A stretch of DNA of 11,378 bases from Bacillota bacterium (GCA_023406225.1 JAEXWS010000018.1:1-11378); one strand, 5' to 3'; counted from the stretch's first letter, positions 1 through 7,220 are shown. Notes: generated from the sequence alone by a model not told the origin. Translations and numbers: made by a program.

Positions 1-1650
1 GCCCAGCCCGGTGCCGCCGTATTGCCGGGAGATCCCGCCGTTTTCCTGTGTGAACGCCTCGAAGACCCGTTCAAAATTCTCCGGGGCGATCCCGCGGCCG
101 GTGTCCTCCACCCAAAAGCGCAGCCAGATCCCGCGCTGGTCCCGCCGCAGCTCCCTCACATTCAGGCTGACGCGGCCCCCCGCGGATGTGAACTTCATGG
201 CGTTGGAAAGCAGGTTTGTCAGGATCTGGTTCAGGCGGAGGACGTCGCCCACCAGATACTCTTCGACTTCGCCGTAGAGGAAAACCTGAAAGTCGATCTG
301 CTTGTTGACCGCCTGCACATGGAACACGGTGGTCAGCATACGCAGAAGCTGGCCCAGGTCGAACCGCTCGGGGTGAAGCTCGATCTTGCCGCTCTCGATT
401 TTGGACATGTCCAAAATATCATTGATCAAAGCGAGCAGATGATTGGACGAAAGTGTGATCTTGTCCAGGCAGTTGCGTATCCGGTCTGGCTCTCCCATGT
501 GTTTTTTGCCGATCTCCACCATGCCGATGATGCCGTTGAGCGGAGTCCGGATCTCGTGGGACATTTGGGACAGAAAGTCGCTTTTCGCCCGGTTTGCCGT
601 CTCCGCCCGCTCCTTTTCCATCCGAAGCAGGGCGTTGCTGCGCTGTTCGTTGCGCCGCAGCAGCAAAAAGAAGGTGAGCACGGTGGCGAGGATCACGAAA
701 AAGATCCCCACGCCTATGAAAATGATGAACTGGCTCAGATGCGAAATTTGGTCGTTCACGGTTTGGAACGCCATGCTGGTCATGATGTACCAGTTTGTCC
801 CCGGGATCGGCATATAGTAGAGATACTCGTGGTGGGTGCCCACGGTCAGCAGCGCCATGCCGCTTTTGCCCGTGCCAATGGCGGCGCGGAAGGAGGGGAA
901 GTCATAGCCCTCGTCAAAGCGCGCCTCCTGTTCGTAGATGGAAAACAGGTTGGAGCCGCTCAACGCCTCCTCGGAAAAGCTGCTTTTGATGACGAAATCT
1001 CCATTTCGGGTCACCACATTCGTATGGGAATCCGTCCCTGTTTCGCTGTCCAGCCCCAGCCTGGACCCGATGCTGGAAGTGCCGATCCCGCAGATCACGG
1101 CCACCAGCCGCCCATCCTTGAACGGCACGGGCGTCATCGTGGTGCCCAGCAGGATCGTGCCGCTCTCCCAAATCGTCTCGTTGATGGAGATCAGGTTCTC
1201 GGAACCGGATAATAGTTTGTCGAGGCCGGAGATTTTTGAGATCGCCGGGACCGCGCCCTCGGGGGAATAGGCGATGCCCGTGTCGCTGATGGCCGCGATG
1301 TGCGTAAAGCCGTTGTCCGCCTGGGCCCGGGCCAGAAAATTGCTGAGGCTTGCCTCATCCCGGAGATCGTCCTCGGATATGACGTTGGTGATGGTCTGGA
1401 TCTGGGCGAACTGGCTGTCCAGATTGGTCTGGAAATGGCTGCTGATCTGCCCGGCCATTTCCCGCAGGTAGACTTCGCTGATATTTGTGACGGTATGGAC
1501 CGATACGCTCTGATACATGGCGGCCGCGAACACACAGAGGACGGCCGCCGCCAGAAGCAAAGCCGAGACAAAAACAAGGATCCTGCGGTCCTTCTCCTTA
1601 TGATTTTGGGTATTCAATGACGACACCCTTTCCTTTTTGTTCGCAGCCAT
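1..1650 (-). CDS. Cache-domain sensor histidine kinase (partial, runs off left edge)
   Basis: Membrane sensor kinase; the first 550 residues are in the window and the reading frame is open to base 1. Seen: a short basic N-terminus, TM1 at about residues 24-46, an extracytoplasmic domain of about 250 residues (about 50-300) with double-Cache character, TM2 at about 308-331, a short coiled linker (332-358), then HisKA with the H-box SHEIRTPLNGI (phospho-acceptor His365) and an HATPase_c domain with the N-box NQILTNLLSN (474-483), G1 DTGRGI (516-521), F-box FEAF (530-533) and G2 GGTGLG (545-550). The HisKA/ATPase type is common in hybrid kinases, so receiver domains may follow outside the window (inference). 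The ATG at 1650 has AGGAG (1663-1659) eight bases upstream, inside the end of the preceding lipoprotein gene, whose stop codon lies 2 bases before this start. The two proteins are therefore translationally coupled, and the lipoprotein may present ligand to this sensor. Confidence 0.93.
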   Translation of the reverse strand, partial: MAANKKERVSSLNTQNHKEKDRRILVFVSALLLAAAVLCVFAAAMYQSVSVHTVTNISEVYLREMAGQISSHFQTNLDSQFAQIQTITNVISEDDLRDEASLSNFLARAQADNGFTHIAAISDTGIAYSPEGAVPAISKISGLDKLLSGSENLISINETIWESGTILLGTTMTPVPFKDGRLVAVICGIGTSSIGSRLGLDSETGTDSHTNVVTRNGDFVIKSSFSEEALSGSNLFSIYEQEARFDEGYDFPSFRAAIGTGKSGMALLTVGTHHEYLYYMPIPGTNWYIMTSMAFQTVNDQISHLSQFIIFIGVGIFFVILATVLTFFLLLRRNEQRSNALLRMEKERAETANRAKSDFLSQMSHEIRTPLNGIIGMVEIGKKHMGEPDRIRNCLDKITLSSNHLLALINDILDMSKIESGKIELHPERFDLGQLLRMLTTVFHVQAVNKQIDFQVFLYGEVEEYLVGDVLRLNQILTNLLSNAMKFTSAGGRVSLNVRELRRDQRGIWLRFWVEDTGRGIAPENFERVFEAFTQENGGISRQYGGTGLG

Positions 1651-1652
1651 AT

Positions 1653-3593
1653 TCATTGCTCCTGCTTGAGATCGCGGATCCTGCCTTCCAGCTCCGCGTC
1701 CACGGCGACGCCCTGGTGCCGCTCAAAATACTGGGCCAAGGCGTCCCGATAGGTCAGCCCGGTCTCCCGCGCCAGGGTCGCGCCGCCCTTGGGAATGGCG
1801 TCGTCATAGCAGTTGAGCATCGTATAGCCGTCCCCGTTGCCCTCGGCATAGGTTTTGGAGCCGGCCATATAGTCCGTCACGGCCACGCGGTAGCTTGCCG
1901 TGCGGTCCAGGGCCGCCCCGCCGGGCAGCGTCACGCTCATAAGCCGCCTCCCCGCCGGGCTCCCGCTGTCGAAGGTATAATGGAGCCCCGCGACTTGCAA
2001 AAACCGTCCGCCGGGGAACTCGTCGGTGCAGGTGGATAAACCGTTTTCCAGCATGTCCCACAGGGTCTGTCCGTCCATCTCCAGCACGACGATCCGGTTA
2101 TCATAGGGGCACACCATCGCAATGTCCCCGCCATAGACCACGCCTTCGTAAAAACTGGCCCGGATGCTGCCGCCGTTGACCACCGCGATGGGCGCGCCGG
2201 AGGCCTCGGCGACGCAGTCGGCGATAAAATTGCCCAGCTCGGTCTCCCGGCGTCTCACGTTGAAATCCGCGAACAGCAGATCGCGGCTTACGCTGCCGAC
2301 AACGGTAAAATCATAGCTTTCGTCCGTTCCGTCATAGTAGAAGCGGTCGGTGGCCTCCAGGGCCTCTTCCACGGTGCATTTGCCGGTCATCACGTTTCTG
2401 GCGTATCCGCCGAGAAATTCCACCGTTTTGCCGGGGAACAGGACATTGTAGATGTAGCCTGATTCCAAATATTCTTCCACCCCGGCCGGGATCAGGGTCT
2501 CTTGCTGCTGATAGTCGATCAGGCAGGACATGCCCGCCCCCAGGTCCTCAAGCAGGGCGTCCTGGCCCGCGGGGGTGGAGAGCAGCGCGAGGATGCGCTT
2601 GCAGGCGTCCTGTTTTTCCCGGCTGACCGCGTTGTTGACGCCCAGGAGGGCCGAGGGGGAAAACAGGAACCAGGGTTCGTTCCCCTCGTCGCTGAGCAGG
2701 GGGAGCATCCGGTAGGCGTAGGGCTCCGCCGTTCCCGCCGCCACCGCTTCCCGGTTGCCGGCGACGCAGTCGAAGTACAGCGTGGAATCGCTGAAGACGG
2801 CCGCCAGGGTGCCGTTGCTCAGCCGCTGCTGGTAGCGGACCGAATTGCGCTGGCGGGCGATGTCGGCGGGGTCCAGGACGCCCGCCTCCGCCAGCTCGCT
2901 CAGCAGGGAGAAGCTCCGCTCCCACAAGCCGGTGAAGGTGGTCTTTTTCTCACGGAACCCGGCCAGCCACTTGACGCCCTCCGCCGTCCCCAGAAAATCG
3001 GGCACCATGTATCCGACCATGAACATGCCCACCGACGCGTTGTAGTCGCTCATGATGGAGAAGTTGATGCCGTCCTCGCCCACGCCCAGGCCCTGGGCCT
3101 TCAAAGCGGCAAGGGCGGCCGCCAGCTCCGCGTTGCTTTCGGGGATGGAAAGCCCGGCCTGCTCAAACAGCGTTTCATTCACGATGTATCCGCTGTAAAC
3201 ACCGGGCAGCGGGATGAGGTAGGTCTTTCCGTCCTGCTTGAAGGCGTTCATGATGGTGCCATCATAGGCGGTACTGGCTCTGGTGTCGCTGATATCCAGC
3301 AGGTATTCCTGCACCAGGGCGGAATCGGGCTGCGCCGCGATCACCAGGTCCGGGCCGACGCCCCGCTCCAGCCGCCGGAGCTGTTCGCTGGAATAGAGAG
3401 AGGTCTCCACCTGCAGATCGATATCGTCATAGGTGGATTCGATCAGGGACTCCACCTGCTTGAAATTGTTCGTGTACAGGATCTTGATGACAGTCTTTTC
3501 TTTCGGCGTCTGCTGCCCGCAGCCCGCCGACATGCCCAGCAGGACGACCACGCCCAGTGTCCCCGCCACCCATTTTGCGATTCTGCCGCTCAT
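1653..3593 (-). CDS. Lipoprotein: solute-binding domain fused to 5'-nucleotidase C-terminal domain
   Basis: A 646-residue predicted lipoprotein. Seen: signal peptide with hydrophobic core and lipobox-like MSAGC (lipidated Cys25), then an extracellular ABC-type solute-binding fold (about 32-420) with typical family segments such as GYIVNETLFEQAGL and a hinge/C-lobe region around LLSTPAGQDALLEDLGAG. From about 425 to 620 comes a 5'-nucleotidase C-terminal domain: ETELGNFIAD (450-459), NGGSIR (473-478), PYDNRIVVLEMDG (496-508) and GNGDGY (585-590). The N-terminal metallophosphatase domain that does catalysis in UshA-type enzymes is absent, so hydrolysis is unlikely; this C-domain binds the nucleotide in the enzymes, so binding or sensing of a nucleotide-like ligand is the inference. 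An in-frame ATG at 3629 would add 12 residues but has no ribosome site; the ATG at 3593 has GGGAG five bases upstream and gives a normal signal peptide. No permease is seen; the next gene is a sensor kinase. Confidence 0.88.
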   Translation of the reverse strand: MSGRIAKWVAGTLGVVVLLGMSAGCGQQTPKEKTVIKILYTNNFKQVESLIESTYDDIDLQVETSLYSSEQLRRLERGVGPDLVIAAQPDSALVQEYLLDISDTRASTAYDGTIMNAFKQDGKTYLIPLPGVYSGYIVNETLFEQAGLSIPESNAELAAALAALKAQGLGVGEDGINFSIMSDYNASVGMFMVGYMVPDFLGTAEGVKWLAGFREKKTTFTGLWERSFSLLSELAEAGVLDPADIARQRNSVRYQQRLSNGTLAAVFSDSTLYFDCVAGNREAVAAGTAEPYAYRMLPLLSDEGNEPWFLFSPSALLGVNNAVSREKQDACKRILALLSTPAGQDALLEDLGAGMSCLIDYQQQETLIPAGVEEYLESGYIYNVLFPGKTVEFLGGYARNVMTGKCTVEEALEATDRFYYDGTDESYDFTVVGSVSRDLLFADFNVRRRETELGNFIADCVAEASGAPIAVVNGGSIRASFYEGVVYGGDIAMVCPYDNRIVVLEMDGQTLWDMLENGLSTCTDEFPGGRFLQVAGLHYTFDSGSPAGRRLMSVTLPGGAALDRTASYRVAVTDYMAGSKTYAEGNGDGYTMLNCYDDAIPKGGATLARETGLTYRDALAQYFERHQGVAVDAELEGRIRDLKQEQ

Positions 3594-3598
3594 ACCCG

Positions 3599-3606
3599 CT
3601 CCCTCT
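3599..3606 (-). promoter_or_regulatory. Ribosome binding site deciding the lipoprotein start
   Basis: AGAGGGAG lies five bases before the ATG at 3593. The in-frame ATG at 3629 lacks any comparable site, so the later start is preferred. Confidence 0.6.
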
Positions 3607-3656
3607 GCTTCCGTGCGCGAAGCATCCATATAAGATTATCTTGGACCTTGACCCAT

Positions 3657-3685
3657 ATTATAAGGGATGGCCGCGCACTTTGCAA
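3657..3685 (-). promoter_or_regulatory. Sigma70-type promoter of the lipoprotein-kinase operon
   Basis: On the minus strand, TTGCAA (3685-3680) and a perfect TATAAT (3662-3657) are separated by exactly 17 bp. The predicted transcript starts near 3650, giving a leader of about 57 nt to the ATG at 3593. An imperfect inverted repeat overlaps the -35 box. Confidence 0.75.
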
Positions 3686-3698
3686 CAGATGTTGGCAA
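3680..3698. promoter_or_regulatory. Imperfect inverted repeat over the -35 box (possible operator)
   Basis: The plus-strand sequence TTGCAACAGATGTTGGCAA reads TTGC(C)AACA-TC-TGTTGCAA on the other strand: two arms that match except for one extra base. It covers the -35 hexamer of the lipoprotein-kinase promoter, a position suited to a repressor. No regulator is identified; the repeat is short and could be chance. Confidence 0.35.
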
Positions 3699-3938
3699 TT
3701 GTGGACAAATCGCGGTTGGATCGGCCGGGATATCGTTCCGGCTGGACAGGCACGGCCTGAAAATGGGCGGACGCCGTTGGATTTTCACGGCTTTTATAAA
3801 ATGCTGCGGGATCCCAGGTGAAAAGCCCCCGGGCTTTTGCGGGCCGCTTGGATGAACGGGGGGCCTGCCGGGTCTGCGCATGTCCGGCCGGGGCCGGTCC
3901 GGGGGGGCGGCGGCCATACGGAATATCGTGGAAGACCC
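3699..3938. other. Non-coding stretch with one weak hairpin
   Basis: No gene is recognised here: the open frames have no family resemblance and no ribosome sites. The one notable item is a hairpin at 3821-3838 (AAAAGCCC, 2-base loop, GGGCTTTT), followed on the plus strand by only four T residues that are already part of the stem. It looks like a short bidirectional terminator, although no gene ends next to it. An AT-rich patch at 3780-3802 stands out from the GC-rich surroundings, but no promoter with correct spacing was found. Confidence 0.4.
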
Positions 3939-4211
3939 TACCATCCGTGTACAAAGGACAACACGCTTTTTGGCGGCCAAAATCAACGCTGGCGGCGTCA
4001 TCGTTCTTGGCGGGCGCCGGCCCGCCTGCGTCCTCCTTCTTGCCAGCCCTGATTTTATCTCGCCAAAAAGTCCTGAGGAGCTTTTCGGGAGCGGAATTGT
4101 CAACCGGCAAGACTGACGAAGCAGCCGGGCTGGCGCCCGGCTATGAGGAAAACGAAGCCGGATGTCGATTCAGCTCCGAAAAACCGTGTTGCTTTTTGTA
4201 CACGGATGGTA
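3939..4211. mobile_element. 273-bp palindromic MITE-like element with TA-flanked terminal inverted repeats
   Basis: The ends are perfect 17-bp inverted repeats, TACCATCCGTGTACAAA (3939-3955) and its complement (4195-4211); the outermost TA on each side fits a duplicated TA target, as in IS630/Tc1-mariner-type elements. The whole element is symmetric about base 4075 (central TCCTGAGGA), and landmarks on the two sides mirror each other almost base for base. Each half folds on itself. Left half: 3966-3975/4061-4070, 3979-3984/4051-4056, 3988-3993/4042-4047, hairpin 4009-4015/4020-4026. Right half: 4082-4092/4173-4182, 4094-4099/4166-4171, 4104-4108/4157-4161, hairpin 4124-4130/4135-4141. It encodes no transposase, so it would need one in trans. 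The alternative is two divergent copies of a structured RNA. The palindrome is certain; the MITE label is inference. Confidence 0.65.
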
Positions 4212-4219
4212 TCCTTTTG

Positions 4220-4228
4220 TGATATACT
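4220..4228 (+). promoter_or_regulatory. Extended -10 promoter for the hydrolase cassette
   Basis: TGATATACT (TG-N-TATACT) begins 9 bases outside the right end of the palindromic element and about 54 bases before the ATG at 4282. No good -35 box lies at 16-18 bp; TTGTAC at 4196-4201, inside the terminal repeat, is 21 bp away. An extended -10 can work without a -35 box. Confidence 0.45.
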
Positions 4229-4281
4229 AAAGGCATCCATCCGAAACAGCGCCCAAAAGCCGCTGAGAAAGAGGCCCATAT

Positions 4282-5244
4282 ATGGCGATCAGCAAGGCGG
4301 CCCGCGCGGCGCTGCGGGCGTTAAGCTATCCGGCGTCCATCGACGTCGACAAGACCTACAAAGTGGAACGGGCGATCCAGCAGATCCGGACGCCCCTCGC
4401 GCCGCTGTACCAGCTGTGGGACCGGCGGATCGAGCGCGGCGGCCGGGAGATCCGCGTGCGGTTGTACGCGCCGCCCAGGGAGCCCAACGGAAAACTGCTC
4501 CTGTTTTTCCACGGCGGGGGCTGGGTGGTGGAGAGCGTGGACACCTATAACCGCGTATGCCGGAATCTGGTGAAGCGAACGGGCTGCTCCGTCGCCTCCG
4601 TGGAATACGCCCTGGCGCCGGAGGCGCCCTTCCCCGAAGGGCTGGAGGACTGCTACGCGGCCGCCCGGGCGGTTTTCCGGTATCCGGAGGAGCTTGGCAT
4701 CCAGGCCCGGGAGATCACGCTGGTGGGAGATTCAGCCGGCGGGAACCTGGCGGCGGCGGTGTCTCTGCTGGCCCGGGACCGGGGGGAATTTGCCGTGGAG
4801 CGGCAGATACTGATCTATCCCGCCGCCTATCACGACCACTCCCCGTCGTCGCCCTTTCCCTCCGTCCGGGAGAACGGCACAGGCTTTTTGCTGACGTCCC
4901 AACGGATCGAGGAGTATATGGACCTGTACAGCGGCGGGGACCCGGAAAAGAGGAACAGCCCCTATTTTGCGCCGCTCCTGGCGAAGGACCTGACGCGCCA
5001 GCCGCGGACGCTGGTGATCACCGCGGAGTACGATCCGCTGCGGGACGAGGGAGAGGCCTACGCGGCGGCCCTGAAGGCTGCGGGGGCCCAGGTCACGGCG
5101 CGGCGGATGCCGGACGCCCTTCACGGCTATTTTTCGCTCCCGCCGCGGTTTGCCCAGGTGAGGCGGACCTATGAGTGGATCGATGAATTTCTGAAGCGAG
5201 GCGATGCGTGTTGCCGTACAACACAAGAAGATGGAAGCCCTTGA
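4282..5244 (+). CDS. Alpha/beta hydrolase (HSL/esterase-lipase type)
   Basis: A 320-residue serine hydrolase of the hormone-sensitive-lipase (acetyl-esterase) group, probably cytoplasmic since no signal peptide is seen. Seen: oxyanion-hole motif HGGGW (His77-Trp81), nucleophile motif GDSAGG (Ser151), catalytic Asp251 in AEYDPLRDEG and catalytic His281 in ALHGYF. These are the normal spacings of the family, so the enzyme should be active on short-chain acyl esters; the real substrate is unknown. The ATG at 4282 has AAGAGG seven bases upstream. The last 37 bases overlap the next gene in another frame, which argues for co-transcription and translational coupling. Pairing with an acyltransferase-like protein suggests that the two enzymes put on and take off the same acyl group or act on one lipid-like substrate (inference). 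Confidence 0.9.
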   Translation: MAISKAARAALRALSYPASIDVDKTYKVERAIQQIRTPLAPLYQLWDRRIERGGREIRVRLYAPPREPNGKLLLFFHGGGWVVESVDTYNRVCRNLVKRTGCSVASVEYALAPEAPFPEGLEDCYAAARAVFRYPEELGIQAREITLVGDSAGGNLAAAVSLLARDRGEFAVERQILIYPAAYHDHSPSSPFPSVRENGTGFLLTSQRIEEYMDLYSGGDPEKRNSPYFAPLLAKDLTRQPRTLVITAEYDPLRDEGEAYAAALKAAGAQVTARRMPDALHGYFSLPPRFAQVRRTYEWIDEFLKRGDACCRTTQEDGSP

Positions 5245-6497
5245 GCTGGAGCCGTTTGGACAATGCCGCCAAGATTTTTCCGCCCACCGCCCACGGGGCG
5301 GACACGGGCGTTTTCCGGCTCACCTGCGAGTTGACCCAGCCTGTGGAGCAGGCGGCGCTGCAGCAGGCCCTGGATGAGACGCTCCGGCGCTTTCCCCATA
5401 TGCAGATGGTCATGCGCCGGGGCGTTTTCTGGTATTACCTGGAGCAGTCGACGCTGCGGCCCGCGGTCGTTTTGGAACATGCGCCGCCCTGCGCGCCGCT
5501 GTATCACGGCAGCAGATCGCCGCTGTTTGAGGTCAGTTGGTGGCGGAACAAGGTGAACCTGGACGTGTTCCACGTCCTGACGGACGGCTCCGGCGCCATT
5601 GCCTTTTTCCAGGCGCTGATGGCGGGGTATCTTGCGCTGTGTCATCCGGAGCACGTCGCCGCGTTTCCGGAAGGGACCTCCGCCTACGGCCGGACCGAGG
5701 ACGGCTTTGCAAAATACTACCAGCCCCACAGCGGGCGGTACGGCGGACAGGAACGGGCCTTCCGCCTGCGCGGAGCCAGGCCGCCTGAAAGCGGGCTGAC
5801 CGTTTTGGAGGGGGTGGCGGAGACCGGCCGGGTCCTGGAGGCCGCCCACCGCCGCGGCGCTACGCTGACCGTGTATCTCTGCGCCGCCCTCATGCGGGCC
5901 ATCCGGGGCGAGATGCGCCAGCGGGATTTGAAAGACCCCGTTGTTTTGACCGTGCCGGTGGACCTGCGGAGTTATTTTCCCACCGATACCGCCCGGAACT
6001 TCTTCGGCACGATCCGGGTCGCCTATGACTTTCAGCGCCGGAGCGGAGAATTTCAGGATATCGTGTCCGTCATCGCGGATACGTTCCGTAAAGAGCTGAC
6101 GGCGGAGCGGCTGTCCGCCCGGATGAACGCGCTCTCCGCCCTGGAGCACAACCCGCTCCTGCGTCCCATCCCGCTGGCGCTGAAAAACCCCATTCTCCGC
6201 CTGTCGGGATGGGTGGCGGCCCGGGGGGAGACGGCCGCGCTGTCCAATATCGGGCGGTTTCGCCTGCCGGAGCCCCTTGCGCCGTATGTGCGGGGCTTTG
6301 GCGTGTTCATGTCCACCCACTGCATGGAGCTTTGCACCTGCACCTTTGGAGAGAGCTTCCACATGGGCTTCACCTCCATTTTGCACTCGCCGGAGGTACA
6401 GCGCCGTTTCTTCCGGCTGCTGGTGGAAGACGGCGTGGCGGTCGAGATCCGAAGCAATGCGTTTTATGTGCCTTTTGACGGGACAAAGGAGGTGTGA
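5208..6497 (+). CDS. Condensation-domain-like acyltransferase (alcohol acetyltransferase-like)
   Basis: A 429-residue protein resembling the chloramphenicol-acetyltransferase/NRPS-condensation superfamily (COG4908-like, often annotated as alcohol acetyltransferase). Seen: an N-terminal stretch typical of the group (WSRLDNAAKIFPP, residues 14-26), and FHVLTDGSGA, which supplies the HxxxDG catalytic motif with His as general base. The second half contains the DLRSYFPTDTARNFFG segment, corresponding to the conserved structural Arg/NF region of the superfamily, and SNIGRF later. Length fits a stand-alone two-lobed enzyme with no carrier domains nearby. The start is GTG at 5208, with GAGG six to seven bases upstream inside the hydrolase gene; a TTG follows directly and cannot be excluded. 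Substrates are unknown; acyl transfer to a hydroxyl or amine is inferred from the fold. Confidence 0.8.
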   Translation: MLPYNTRRWKPLSWSRLDNAAKIFPPTAHGADTGVFRLTCELTQPVEQAALQQALDETLRRFPHMQMVMRRGVFWYYLEQSTLRPAVVLEHAPPCAPLYHGSRSPLFEVSWWRNKVNLDVFHVLTDGSGAIAFFQALMAGYLALCHPEHVAAFPEGTSAYGRTEDGFAKYYQPHSGRYGGQERAFRLRGARPPESGLTVLEGVAETGRVLEAAHRRGATLTVYLCAALMRAIRGEMRQRDLKDPVVLTVPVDLRSYFPTDTARNFFGTIRVAYDFQRRSGEFQDIVSVIADTFRKELTAERLSARMNALSALEHNPLLRPIPLALKNPILRLSGWVAARGETAALSNIGRFRLPEPLAPYVRGFGVFMSTHCMELCTCTFGESFHMGFTSILHSPEVQRRFFRLLVEDGVAVEIRSNAFYVPFDGTKEV

Positions 6498-6500
6498 CGG

Positions 6501-7166
6501 ATGCAGGAATGTCCGAACTGCAAGGTGCGTGTGGCGGGGAGCAAACGCTGCTGCCCGCTGTGCGGGGGCGCGCTGGAGGGGGCGGGCGAGCCGGAGAGCG
6601 AGGTGTTTCCGCCCCTGGTCAAGCCCCGGTATACGCCTGCCTTCATTTTGCGGATGCTGGCCCTGGCGGCCGTGACGGCGACGGCGGTGTGCGTATTGGT
6701 GAACATTGCCGCGGGGACCCGGGTATGGTGGTCCCTTTTCGTGGCGGCGGGGGCGCTGAGCGTGGTGCTGGCCTTTGCGGTGGGGATCGCTTACCGCAGG
6801 GATATCCTTCAGAGCATCGGCTGGCAGGTCGTATTGGCGTCGGCGCTGAGCATCCTTTGGGACGCCGGGACCGGCTGGCAGGGCTGGTCCCTGGATTTCG
6901 TGCTGCCCTGCGCCTGCGCGACGGGCCTTTTGATGATGCTGGTCCTGGCAGTCCTCCTGCGGCCCGCGCTTCAGTCTTTCGCCGGGGTGTTCGGCGGGAC
7001 CTGCCTCCTTGGCGTTGTGCCGGGTGTTTTAGCGGGTCTTGGAAAGGTGCGGATCGTCCTCCCCTCCCTGATCTGCGCCGGGCTGGCGCTGATTTTGCTG
7101 GCGGTCATGATCATCTTTCACTGGCAGACGTTCAAGGGGGAGCTGTCCAGACGGCTTCACCTGTGA
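6501..7166 (+). CDS. Zinc-ribbon polytopic membrane protein (probably DUF6320)
   Basis: A 221-residue protein with an N-terminal zinc ribbon, CPNC (Cys4, Cys7) and CCPLCG (Cys18, Cys21), a linker of about 25 residues and then about six predicted membrane helices (about 46-68, 72-93, 98-114, 124-150, 154-172, 178-200). It ends in a short basic tail. It matches my recollection of DUF6320 proteins, which occur next to hydrolase/acyltransferase pairs; function is not known. The ATG at 6501 follows a near-perfect Shine-Dalgarno sequence (AAAGGAGGTG, 6485-6494) that overlaps the end of the preceding gene. A membrane protein as third member suggests that the cassette handles a membrane-associated substrate (inference). 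Confidence 0.75.
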   Translation: MQECPNCKVRVAGSKRCCPLCGGALEGAGEPESEVFPPLVKPRYTPAFILRMLALAAVTATAVCVLVNIAAGTRVWWSLFVAAGALSVVLAFAVGIAYRRDILQSIGWQVVLASALSILWDAGTGWQGWSLDFVLPCACATGLLMMLVLAVLLRPALQSFAGVFGGTCLLGVVPGVLAGLGKVRIVLPSLICAGLALILLAVMIIFHWQTFKGELSRRLHL

Positions 7167-7220
7167 CGGAGCGACTGCTTCACGCCCTGAGACGGGGCGG
7201 CCAAGGGGATCCGCCGCGTA

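Noticed and set aside
22..1212. Long plus-strand open frame of 396 codons
   Set aside because: It is antisense to the histidine kinase, whose frame shows H, N, G1 and G2 boxes; GC-rich DNA gives long antisense frames. No recognisable domain and no ribosome site.
2502..3821. Plus-strand open frame of 439 codons
   Set aside because: Antisense to the lipoprotein gene, which has clear signal peptide and domain motifs; the plus-strand product is low-complexity and has no family features.
3821..3838. Hairpin as a functional terminator
   Set aside because: The stem is short, the loop has two bases, there is no T-run beyond the stem, and no gene ends beside it; kept only as a weak note.
3636..4110. 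Minus-strand frames of about 150 codons in the long gap
   Set aside because: They run through the palindromic element and the promoter of the lipoprotein operon; no ribosome site or family resemblance. The similar peptide strings on both strands come from the inverted repeat.
4111..4118. CTGACGA in the right half-element, resembling the hammerhead CUGANGA core
   Set aside because: The equivalent position of the left half has no such core, and the required GAAA and cleavage-site context is absent.
4081..4211. Possible c-di-GMP-I (GEMM) riboswitch
   Set aside because: GGCAA and GACG-like strings occur, but the P1b tetraloop hairpin, GACGCAAAGCC block and receptor helix are not in the required order.
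5169..6386. Minus-strand open frame of 405 codons
   Set aside because: Shadow of the acyltransferase-like gene, which has the HxxxDG motif and fits the operon; the antisense product has no domain.
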